A stretch of 8,651 nt of DNA from the NCBI GenBank assembly GCA_040902425.1, contig JBBDXI010000008.1, positions 1-8,651 of the forward strand, in the 5' to 3' direction. The notes beneath the pieces are model-generated. The model had not been told where the DNA came from and made no database searches. It saw only the letters and a list, made by a program, of their open reading frames with translations. A program made the translations under genes and the position numbers. The stretch is from JBBDXI01 sp040902425. Its GTDB lineage: Bacteria; Planctomycetota; Phycisphaerae; Phycisphaerales; UBA1924. Shown one piece after another: positions 1 through 5,911 of the stretch (the first letter of the stretch is position 1; every line of letters begins with the position of its first letter).

Positions 1-1272
1 CGCGCCGGCGCCCTCCGCCGGCCCCAGCTCCTGCTCCGGCAGCGACAGCTCGATCGTGCGCACCTTGCCCGTCAGGTGGTCGTACCGGCCCGAGGCCAGC
101 GTGTGCCGCCGGAGCCACGCCATGTCCTCCGGCGTCCCCTCCGCCCACCGCCGCACCAGCTCGCTCCACTCCACCGGCAGCTGGAGCCCGTTCCACGCCG
201 CCTCGGAGTTCCGCGACAGCCGCTCGAAGAGCGCCGGGTCCCCGTGCAGCGCCGCGATCCGGTCCGCCAGCGCCCCCGCATCCGTCGCCGGGAACACCAG
301 CCCGCTCTCCCCGTGCACCACCCGCCGGTCGAACATCGGGTGATCCGAAGCCACCAGCGGCGTCCGCGAGCAGTACGCGTCGTAGATCGACAGCGGCAGG
401 CCCTCCGGGTACCCGTGCCGGCTCGGCACCACCACCGTGTCGCACCCGTGCATCAGCTCCAGCACCCCCCGGTGCCGCAGCGGCCCGCGGAACACCACCC
501 GCCCGTTGGCGCTCGGGGGGGCGGCGGCCGGCCCGAAGTCCGCGGCCTTCACGCCCCCGACGATGTGCAGCTCGGCCTCGACGCCGCGCTGCGCCAGCAG
601 CTCAACCGCCGCGATGCAGTCCGGCAGCCCCTTGTCCGGCTCGATCCGCCCCACCACCGCGATCCGCCACGGGCGCCCCGCGCCCGGGTGCCGCTTCGCC
701 GCGAACTCCCCCGGGCTCGCCATCATGAAGAAGTCCCACGGGATGATCTTCCCCGGCCGCACGCCGATCTGCGCCAGGTTCAGCGACGCGTTGACGTGGT
801 GGTTCCCCACGAAGTCGATCGACCGGTGGTTCAGCAGCCGCGCCAGCCGCCAGTTCGCCGCCCGCCGGCGCAGCCCCCGCGTCGCGAAACTGTCCGCGAA
901 CGTCGGCAGCACCCGGACGCCCCGCGCCACGCAGTCCGCGAGCATCCCCGCGATCGGCGTCCGCAGCACCGCGTGCGTCGCCCCCCACCCCTTCAGGTAG
1001 TCCGTCCCCGCCCCGATCGAGTCCCGCCCGTACACCTCGAAGCCGACCGTCTCCACGCCGGTGTCCAGCGTCCGCGGCGCCGCGCGCCCGCCCACCCACA
1101 TCACCAGCACCCGCGGGACCCGCCGCCGCAGCTCCGTCACGAAATCGACCGACTGCCGCTGCGCGTAGTACGTCTCCTCGCCGCCCCGGCTCAGCCGCTC
1201 GTACGCCTCTGCGTAGTCACCGAACTGGATGAACGCCAGCCCGCCCACCGGGCCCGGCACAGACGCAGCCAT
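1..1272 (-). CDS. GT4-family glycosyltransferase, C-terminus beyond window edge
   Basis: This minus-strand frame is open from an ATG at 1272-1270 to the left edge, giving 424 residues with no stop. The C-terminal half has the GT-B fold signature of GT4 retaining glycosyltransferases: a second-domain opening strand AVVGRIEPDKGL (about 205-216), HIVGG near 236, and the nucleotide-sugar motif PEGLPLSIYDAY (289-300), followed by TPLVASD and a GESGLVFP loop (321-328). Family members transfer a sugar from a nucleotide donor in the cytoplasm, usually in polysaccharide or glycolipid assembly. The N-terminal acceptor domain (about 1-190) is not diagnostic, so donor and acceptor are unknown. The usual E-x7-E pair is E290 and D298 here, so the second Glu is Asp. 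A GGAG ribosome site lies 7 nt before the ATG (1280-1283), supporting the start. The protein is probably nearly complete, as GT4 enzymes usually span 350-420 residues. It is transcribed divergently from the RNHCP gene. Confidence 0.85.
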   Translation of the reverse strand, partial: MAASVPGPVGGLAFIQFGDYAEAYERLSRGGEETYYAQRQSVDFVTELRRRVPRVLVMWVGGRAAPRTLDTGVETVGFEVYGRDSIGAGTDYLKGWGATHAVLRTPIAGMLADCVARGVRVLPTFADSFATRGLRRRAANWRLARLLNHRSIDFVGNHHVNASLNLAQIGVRPGKIIPWDFFMMASPGEFAAKRHPGAGRPWRIAVVGRIEPDKGLPDCIAAVELLAQRGVEAELHIVGGVKAADFGPAAAPPSANGRVVFRGPLRHRGVLELMHGCDTVVVPSRHGYPEGLPLSIYDAYCSRTPLVASDHPMFDRRVVHGESGLVFPATDAGALADRIAALHGDPALFERLSRNSEAAWNGLQLPVEWSELVRRWAEGTPEDMAWLRRHTLASGRYDHLTGKVRTIELSLPEQELGPAEGAGA

Positions 1273-1381
1273 CGCAGAACTCCAATGACGCCCCCACCGC
1301 GGCCCCCACTGTACCTCACGCGGTGGCCCCCTTCCGCCTCCATCCTGCTTTCTTCTGCACCGCTCCGCCGCCTCGCCGCCT

Positions 1382-1433
1382 AAGCCCTGTTTTCGGGCCT
1401 TCCAAGGCCGGTCGGCGGCCCTTGGCCGTGGCC
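1382..1433. repeat. Cluster of overlapping inverted repeats
   Basis: Several overlapping dyads occur here. GGCCTT-CC-AAGGCC spans 1396-1409. CCAAGG (1402-1407) pairs with CCTTGG (1420-1425). AAGCCC (1382-1387) pairs with GGGCCTT (1395-1401) with one bulged C. The arms compete with each other, so more than one fold is possible. No T-run follows, and the cluster lies upstream of both neighbours, so it is not an obvious terminator for either. Function unknown. Confidence 0.4.
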
Positions 1434-1482
1434 TACCCTCACCCCGGATGACCGCCACCGCCTGATAGGCCGCGCCCGCCGC

Positions 1483-1499
1483 TCACCTCATCAAGGTGA
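1483..1499. repeat. Short perfect inverted repeat, possible operator
   Basis: TCACCT (1483-1488) and AGGTGA (1494-1499) form a perfect 6-bp dyad around a 5-nt centre, about 110 bp before the RNHCP start. The size suits a dimeric regulator site, but a chance occurrence in GC-rich DNA is possible. There is no second copy in the window that would support it. Confidence 0.3.
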
Positions 1500-1610
1500 C
1501 CTTCCGCCAGGGATGTCTCGGTCCCGCCCCCGGCGCTGCGCGGCCCTCCAGCCAACCCGAGCCTTCAACGCTGGACGACCCGCCCCGCCCCGGGGCCCAC
1601 GGGCCACCGC

Positions 1611-1973
1611 ATGTCATCCCAGGACCGCAACGGCGGTTTCACGTGCATCCATTGTCGCGCGCCCATCCCCGGCGCCGCCTGGGGAACGAAGCACCGCAAC
1701 CACTGCCCGCGGTGCCTCTGGTCGCGCCATCTTGACGAGGAGCCGGGCGACCGGCTCTCGCCCTGCCGCGCGCCCATGGAGCCGATCGCCATCGAGGTCC
1801 GGCGCGACGGCGAGTGGGCCGTCATCCACCGCTGCACCGGGTGCGGGCGGCTCGCCGTCAACCGCATCGCCGGCGACGACCACGAGCTGGCGCTCCTCGC
1901 GCTCGCCCTGCGACCGATCGCCAACCCCGCGTTCCCGCTGGATTCACTCGTGAAGGGGCCGGCCCTGCTGTAG
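1611..1973 (+). CDS. RNHCP-domain protein, putative zinc-binding
   Basis: A 120-residue protein carrying the motif that names the RNHCP domain family: KHRNHCPRCLWSRHLD at 27-42. Three CxxC pairs are visible at C12/C15, C32/C35 and C75/C78, with a further single cysteine at C52. The pattern suggests one or two structural zinc sites of ribbon type. The family is small, soluble, widespread in bacteria and has no established function that I know of, so none is assigned. Length and the early FTCIHC block are typical for the family, which supports the ATG at 1611, although no clear Shine-Dalgarno sequence precedes it (the upstream bases are almost pure G and C). Its last 30 bp lie antisense to the 3' end of the desaturase gene, which runs toward it. 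No operon partner is evident. Confidence 0.85.
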   Translation: MSSQDRNGGFTCIHCRAPIPGAAWGTKHRNHCPRCLWSRHLDEEPGDRLSPCRAPMEPIAIEVRRDGEWAVIHRCTGCGRLAVNRIAGDDHELALLALALRPIANPAFPLDSLVKGPALL

Positions 1974-2936
1974 CCCGCCCGGCTCGCGCCCGGCCCGCGC
2001 CCACATCCGCCCCCCCGCCCGCTGGGCCGCGATCCGCTCCGGGCTCGGCACCCGCACCTCGCTCGCCAGCCGGCACAGCACCAGCAGCCGGATGATCCAG
2101 TAGCTGGCGTCGATCTCCCACCAGCGCAGCCCGTGCCGCGCCGAAGCCGGGAACGCGTGGTGGTTGTTGTGCCACCCCTCCCCCAGCCCCAGGACCCCCA
2201 TGATCGCGTTGTTCCGGCTCTCGTCGTGCGAACGGAACGGGCGCGTCCCCCAGATGTGGCAGACGCTGTTGATGCTCCACGTCAGGTGGTGCACGATGAA
2301 AATCCGCGCCAGCCCGCCCCACAGGAACCCCAGCAGCGCACCCGTCCACGACAGCGTCAGCAGACCGCCCAGCACCGCCGGGATCAGGAGCCCCAGCAGC
2401 ACCCACAGCGGGAACAGCCGGCTCACCGCCCGCAGCGCGCGGTCCGAGTGGAGGTCCGGGACGTACTTCCCCAGCCCGCCGTCGCCCCCCTTGAACAGCC
2501 ACCCCACGTGCGCGTGCCAGAACCCGCGGAGCGTCCCCACCACCCCGTCCCCGTGCACGTGCGGCGAGTGCGGGTCCTCCTCGGTGTCGCTGTGCTGGTG
2601 GTGCTTGCGGTGCATCGCCGCCCACTGCAGCACCGGCCCCTCCACCGCCATCGACCCCATCACCGCCAACGCCACCCGCACCGGCGCCACCGCCTGGAAC
2701 GAGCGGTGCGTGAACAGCCGGTGGTACCCCACCGTGATCCCCACCGCCGTCACCGCGTACATCCCCCCCAGCAGCGCCAGGTGCACCCAGTCCAGGGCCA
2801 CGCCCCACAGCAGCACCACCGCGGCCAGGAAGCCGACGAACGGGATCACCACAGCGCACAGGGTCACGACCTGGATCTTCAGCCGGTGCCGCGCCGCCCG
2901 GCGCCGCGCCGATTTCTTCACGATCGCTTCGGACAA
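1944..2936 (-). CDS. Membrane fatty-acid desaturase, acyl-CoA delta-9 type
   Basis: The 330-residue product has the three histidine boxes of the membrane di-iron desaturase family: HRLFTH (72-77), HRKHH (109-113) and HNNHH (256-260), plus an accessory His pair at 216-217 before TWSINSVCH. Such enzymes use oxygen and an electron donor to place a cis double bond in a fatty acyl chain, in the inner membrane. Hydrophobic segments lie at about 22-46, 50-70, 173-196 and 198-214, matching the usual four-helix plan. The spacing of the boxes resembles stearoyl-CoA delta-9 desaturases; regiospecificity is inferred. The start chosen is TTG at 2936-2934 because GGAGG lies exactly 6 nt before it. In-frame ATGs at 2969 and 2981 would add 11 or 15 residues but have weaker ribosome sites. 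The tail after about 300 is polar and overlaps the RNHCP gene. The gene is divergent from the RRM gene. Confidence 0.9.
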   Translation of the reverse strand: MSEAIVKKSARRRAARHRLKIQVVTLCAVVIPFVGFLAAVVLLWGVALDWVHLALLGGMYAVTAVGITVGYHRLFTHRSFQAVAPVRVALAVMGSMAVEGPVLQWAAMHRKHHQHSDTEEDPHSPHVHGDGVVGTLRGFWHAHVGWLFKGGDGGLGKYVPDLHSDRALRAVSRLFPLWVLLGLLIPAVLGGLLTLSWTGALLGFLWGGLARIFIVHHLTWSINSVCHIWGTRPFRSHDESRNNAIMGVLGLGEGWHNNHHAFPASARHGLRWWEIDASYWIIRLLVLCRLASEVRVPSPERIAAQRAGGRMWARAGREPGGLQQGRPLHE

Positions 2937-2942
2937 GGCAAC

Positions 2943-2947
2943 CCTCC
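2943..2947 (-). promoter_or_regulatory. Ribosome binding site selecting a TTG start
   Basis: On the minus strand GGAGG is followed by GTTGCC and then TTG TCC GAA. This is the strongest Shine-Dalgarno match near the desaturase start, and it lies inside the frame of the longer ATG alternatives, which argues that the TTG is the real start. Confidence 0.6.
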
Positions 2948-3020
2948 GTAGAAAAAGAGCCCCCACCATCGAAACCGCCATCCTATGGCGTACTCCGACC
3001 GGAGCGTCCAACCGCCAGCC

Positions 3021-3026
3021 TATACT
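3021..3026 (+). promoter_or_regulatory. Candidate -10 box for the RRM gene
   Basis: TATACT matches the bacterial -10 consensus at 5 of 6 positions and is one of the few AT-rich spots in the divergent spacer. No good -35 hexamer lies 16-18 bp upstream. Transcription from here would give a leader of roughly 115 nt before the ATG at 3147. The opposite strand reads TATAGG (3024-3019), so the same spot could also serve the divergent desaturase gene. Confidence 0.4.
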
Positions 3027-3044
3027 CGCCCTGTTCCGGCCGGT

Positions 3045-3059
3045 CCCGATCCAATCGGG
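3045..3059 (+). repeat. Hairpin in the predicted RRM-gene leader
   Basis: CCCGAT (3045-3050) and ATCGGG (3054-3059) form a perfect 6-bp stem with a 3-nt loop. It lies between the candidate -10 box and the RRM start, so it would be in the 5' leader. No U-run follows it, so a terminator is unlikely. It could be an RNA structure or a regulator site. Confidence 0.4.
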
Positions 3060-3146
3060 GTTGGCGGCCGGCGGATCAACCGACGCTCGACACTCGCCCG
3101 AGTTTAAGCACCGGTTTCTCCTCTTTCGGGCTTCGGACCGAGCAAA

Positions 3147-3485
3147 ATGAAGATTTACGTCGGAAACCTCTCCTTCAACACGGGTGAATCCCAACTGCGC
3201 CAGCTGTTCGAGGCGCACGGCCAGGTCGATTCTGCGCAGCTGGTCACCGACCGCGACACCGGCCGGCCCCGCGGCTTCGGATTCGTCGAGATGACCGATT
3301 CCGGCCAGGCCCAGGCCGCCATCGCCGCCATCAACGGCACCGAGGTGGACGGCCGCCAGCTCACCGTCAACGAGGCCAAGCCCCGTCCCGCCGGCGGCGG
3401 CGGCGGCTTCGGCGGCGCACGTCGCAGTAGCGGCGGCGGCGGTGGTGGTGGCGGCGGGGGCGGCGGCGGCCGCGGCCGCTGGTAA
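3147..3485 (+). CDS. Single-RRM RNA-binding protein with glycine-rich tail
   Basis: A 112-residue protein. Residues 1-79 form one RNA recognition motif with RNP2 IYVGNL (3-8) and RNP1 RGFGFVEM (42-49); aromatic residues Y4, F44 and F46 are the expected RNA-stacking positions. Residues 83-112 are nearly all glycine with Arg and a final Trp, giving an RGG-like flexible tail. This is the classic bacterial Rbp architecture known from cyanobacteria and other phyla, where such proteins bind single-stranded RNA in the cytoplasm and are often cold-induced; that regulation is not shown here. The ATG at 3147 begins directly at the first RRM strand, so the start is secure, although the upstream ribosome site is weak. 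The gene is divergent from the desaturase, with a 210-bp spacer. The stop is 38 bp before an assembly gap and no terminator is visible before it. Confidence 0.93.
   Translation: MKIYVGNLSFNTGESQLRQLFEAHGQVDSAQLVTDRDTGRPRGFGFVEMTDSGQAQAAIAAINGTEVDGRQLTVNEAKPRPAGGGGGFGGARRSSGGGGGGGGGGGGGRGRW
3432..3470 (+). repeat. GGN trinucleotide repeat encoding 13 glycines
   Basis: Thirteen consecutive glycine codons, mostly GGC with three GGT and one GGG, encode residues 96-108 of the RRM protein. A shorter GGC run lies at 3393-3407 (residues 83-87). The tract length is a multiple of three, so slippage would change tail length without a frameshift. Such tracts also hinder sequencing. Confidence 0.8.
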
Positions 3486-3523
3486 ACCCGGCCTCGCACC
3501 AGCAAAAAACCCGATCATCGTTG

Positions 3524-3533
3524 NNNNNNNNNN
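3524..3533. other. Assembly gap (10 Ns)
   Basis: A run of exactly ten undetermined bases. The flanks are difficult sequence: GGC repeats on the left and C homopolymers on the right. The true gap length is unknown. The 3' end of the minus-strand glycosyltransferase gene and perhaps other sequence are missing here. Confidence 0.97.
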
Positions 3534-5768
3534 CTGGGCGCGGGCCCCCCCCCCCACCCCCCGCCCCCCCGGGGCCCCGTTCGCCGCCCCCAGCAGCACC
3601 GCCACGCCCTTCAGCGCCCGGTGCACCCCCGCCGCCTTCAGCACGCTGTTCAGCCGGTCCACCACCCGGTACCTGATGTTCTCCTCGATGATCCGGCTCG
3701 CCCGCTCCTCCGCCCCCTCCCCCTGCGCCGCCCGCGACAGGTGCAGCCGCATCGTCCGGTCCGGGTGCAGCGGCAGGTCCGCGTGCCGCGCCAGCAGGCA
3801 CGCCCGGATCGCATCCCGGCGCGCCCGCCCCTCCGTCCGCACCATCGAGTCCGGCCGGCACCGGTAGTGGATCAGGAACTCGGGGATCACCACCCCCGTC
3901 GCCCCGCCCTTCGCCAGCCGGCACCACAGGTCCCAGTCCTCATAGCTCGTCAGCCACGGGTCGTACGCCCCCGCGGCCAGCAGCGCCCCCCGCTCAATCA
4001 GCGCTGTGCACGTCGAGGCGCAGTTCGTGTAGGCCAGCAGGTCGCGCTCCACCCCCAGCGGCACCCACCCCTCCCCGCGGTCCCCCGGCGTCTGCGTGAA
4101 GTACTCCACCAGCGAGGTCACGAAGGTCAGCCCCGGCTCGCGCTCCGACGCCCCGACGCACCGCTCCAGGAACACCGGCTCCAGCGCATCGTCCGCATCC
4201 AGCGGCACGATCCACCGCCCCCGCGCTGCGCCGATCCCCGCGTTCCGCGCGCTGCTCAGGCCCGCGTTCGCCTGCCGCACCACCCGCACCGGCCCGTGCC
4301 TCCCCGCCTCCACCTCCCGCAGCACCACCGCCGACGCCGGGTCATCCGACCCGTCATCCACCAGCACCGTCTCGAAGTCCCGGTACGTCTGCCCCCGCAC
4401 CGACTCCAGCGTCCGCGGCAGGAACGCCGCGAGGTGGTAGAACGGGATCACCACCGACACCGCCGGGGCCGCTCCCCCGCCCGACGCCACGCGAGCCGGC
4501 GCTGCCGCGGGCACCTGGGCGCGCCGCGTTTCCGCGATCAGCGCCTCGAACGCCCTCACCACGCCCGCCGGGTCGCACACCGACGCAACCCGCGCCGGCG
4601 CCCCCGCCGCGCACCGCGCCCGCAGCGCGCCATCCGCGATCGCCCGCCCGATCGCCCCCGCCAGCGACGCCGCATCCCCCGCGCAGAACAGCACCCCATC
4701 CTCCCCATCCCGGATGATCTCCGCCATCCCCCCCGCGTCGCTCCCCACCACCACCGCCGAGAGCGCCATCGCCTCCAGGCACGCGTTGGGGAAGTTCTCC
4801 CACAGCGAGGGGAAGCAGCACACCGCCGCTCCCCGGACCGCCGCCCCCAGCGCCGCCCGCGCCCGCGCCGACTCGAACACCACCCGCCCGCGCCACTCCG
4901 GCCTCACCCGCGACCGCACCCACTCGCGGTACGACCGCCCGTGCGGCCCCGTCTTCGTGTCCCCGCCGATGAAACGGAACTCCGCATCCACGCCGCCCGA
5001 CAGCAGCAGGTGCGCCGCATCCACCAGGATGTGCAGCCCCTTGCGGTGCTCCATCCGCCCGTAGAACAGCACCACCGGACGCGCTGACCTCTCGGGCTCG
5101 CCCGACCCCAGCTCGGCCACCGACCCCAGGTCGAACGGGTAGGGAATCACCACCCCGTGCCACGGCTTCGCCACCGTCTTCGGCGGCAAGCCGTGCGCCC
5201 TTCCCGTGACCAGGCCCTCGTGCACCATCTCCAGCAGCGACCGCGTCGGCGAGACCACCACATCCGCGCCGCGGATGCCCTCCCCCTCCGCGTGCTCCAG
5301 CGTCGCGATCTCCTCATCCAGCCAGTCCTCGCGGTTCAGCGCCCGGCACACGCGCGTGGGCGTGTGCAGCCGCACGCCCTTCACCGCCCCGTCGTAGGCC
5401 CCGGTCGAACGGCGCGCCGCCAGCGCGAAATGCCCCTCCGCCCAGTACTCCGGGAACTCGATGTAGTCCAGCGGCGCCCGCGCGTGCAGCGCTGCCAGCG
5501 CCCCGTGCACCCCCATCGCGTGCCGCAGGAAATCGAACCGGTACGCATCCAGCGCTGTCCGGCCGGTGGGGCGCCCCGGGTCCACCGCGTGGAACGCCAC
5601 CCCCGGGCACGACGCCGGCCCCCGCTCCGCCAGCCCCGCGTGCGCCCCCGTCACCACGTGCACCTCGTGCCCCGCGCGCGCCCACGCCCGCGCCATCTGC
5701 GCGGCGTACGTCCCGATCCCCGCTCCGAACAGCGGCGCAAACTCCCGCGAAACCAGGGCGATCCGCAT
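3534..5768 (-). CDS. Two-domain glycosyltransferase, GT4 fused to GT2, C-terminus lost in gap
   Basis: The frame begins at ATG 5768 (GGAG 5 nt upstream, 5774-5777) and stays open for 745 residues to the gap. Residues 1-410 are a GT-B/GT4 enzyme: a glycine-rich GAGIGTYAAQMARAW loop (15-29), FYGRMEHRKGLHILVDA (235-251), and a canonical E-x7-E at E324/E332 in LWENFPNACLEAM. An Ala/Pro-rich linker (about 415-436) leads to a GT-A/GT2 domain: VSVVIPFYH (437-445), VDDGSDD (470-476), NAGLSSARNAG (501-511), the metal/donor motif DADD (524-527) and YEDWDLWCRLA (609-619). Both catalytic signatures look intact, so the protein probably adds two sugars in turn to a growing surface glycan; donors are unknown. 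The last residues after about 730 are Gly/Arg low complexity translated from C homopolymers and may be out of frame. The gene is divergent from the GT-C-like gene. Confidence 0.9.
3545..3578. repeat. C-homopolymer tract beside the gap
   Basis: Runs of 11, 6 and 7 cytosines are separated by single bases and followed by GGGG and CCCC. The tract lies in the last readable codons of the minus-strand glycosyltransferase. Base counts in such runs are error-prone, so the reading frame from here to the gap is uncertain. Confidence 0.7.
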
Positions 5769-5797
5769 GGGCGCTCCGCCCCCACGATACCCCTTCC

Positions 5798-5886
5798 CCT
5801 CCCCCGCCGCCTTGGGCGGGGGAGGTGGCCGAGCGCAGCGAGGCCGGAGGGGGCCCCACCGCCCCCCCCCGGGTGGGGGCCCCTCC
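5798..5886. repeat. Composite palindromic intergenic element
   Basis: Two large dyads sit side by side. The first has perfect 11-bp arms (5798-5808 and 5815-5825) around a 6-nt loop. The second has 15-bp arms with one mismatch (5846-5860 and 5872-5886) around an 11-nt loop that is almost all C. Between them GGCC-GAGCGCAGCGA-GGCC forms a smaller dyad. The design resembles REP/BIME-type extragenic palindromes, but with a single copy in this window that is only a suggestion. It fills most of the divergent spacer between two glycosyltransferase-type genes. Confidence 0.6.
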
Positions 5887-5898
5887 GCGCGCCTCTTC

Positions 5899-5904
5899 TA
5901 TCAT
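5899..5904 (+). promoter_or_regulatory. Candidate -10 box for a leaderless transcript
   Basis: TATCAT matches the -10 consensus at 4 of 6 positions (T, A, T and the last T). It ends 7 nt before the GTG at 5912, the usual distance to a transcription start, so the message would begin at or next to the start codon. No -35 hexamer is recognisable because the upstream DNA belongs to the palindromic element. Confidence 0.35.
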
Positions 5905-5911
5905 CGCCACC

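Larger units (their letters stand above)
1273..1610. other. Divergent intergenic spacer, no gene seen
   Basis: This 338-bp stretch separates the divergent glycosyltransferase and RNHCP genes. Frames open through it are compositional shadows of the high G+C and show no recognisable protein. It must hold the promoters of both neighbours, but I see no convincing -35/-10 pair. The best minus-strand -10-like hexamer is TACAGT (1313-1308), 4 of 6 to consensus and without a -35. It does hold clustered small inverted repeats between 1382 and 1433 and a clean one at 1483-1499. Confidence 0.6.

Noticed and set aside
76..1383. A 435-codon plus-strand frame antisense to the first glycosyltransferase
   Set aside because: Its product is Arg/Pro/His-rich low complexity with no domain, the usual shadow of a GC-rich gene on the other strand; the minus frame has a clear GT4 signature.
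3486..3523. Possible terminator after the RRM gene
   Set aside because: There is an A-run but no stable stem followed by a T-run on the plus strand, and the sequence stops at the gap.
3621..5087. A 488-codon plus-strand frame antisense to the GT4-GT2 gene
   Set aside because: Arg/Pro/His-rich sequence without motifs, fully explained as a shadow of the real minus-strand gene.
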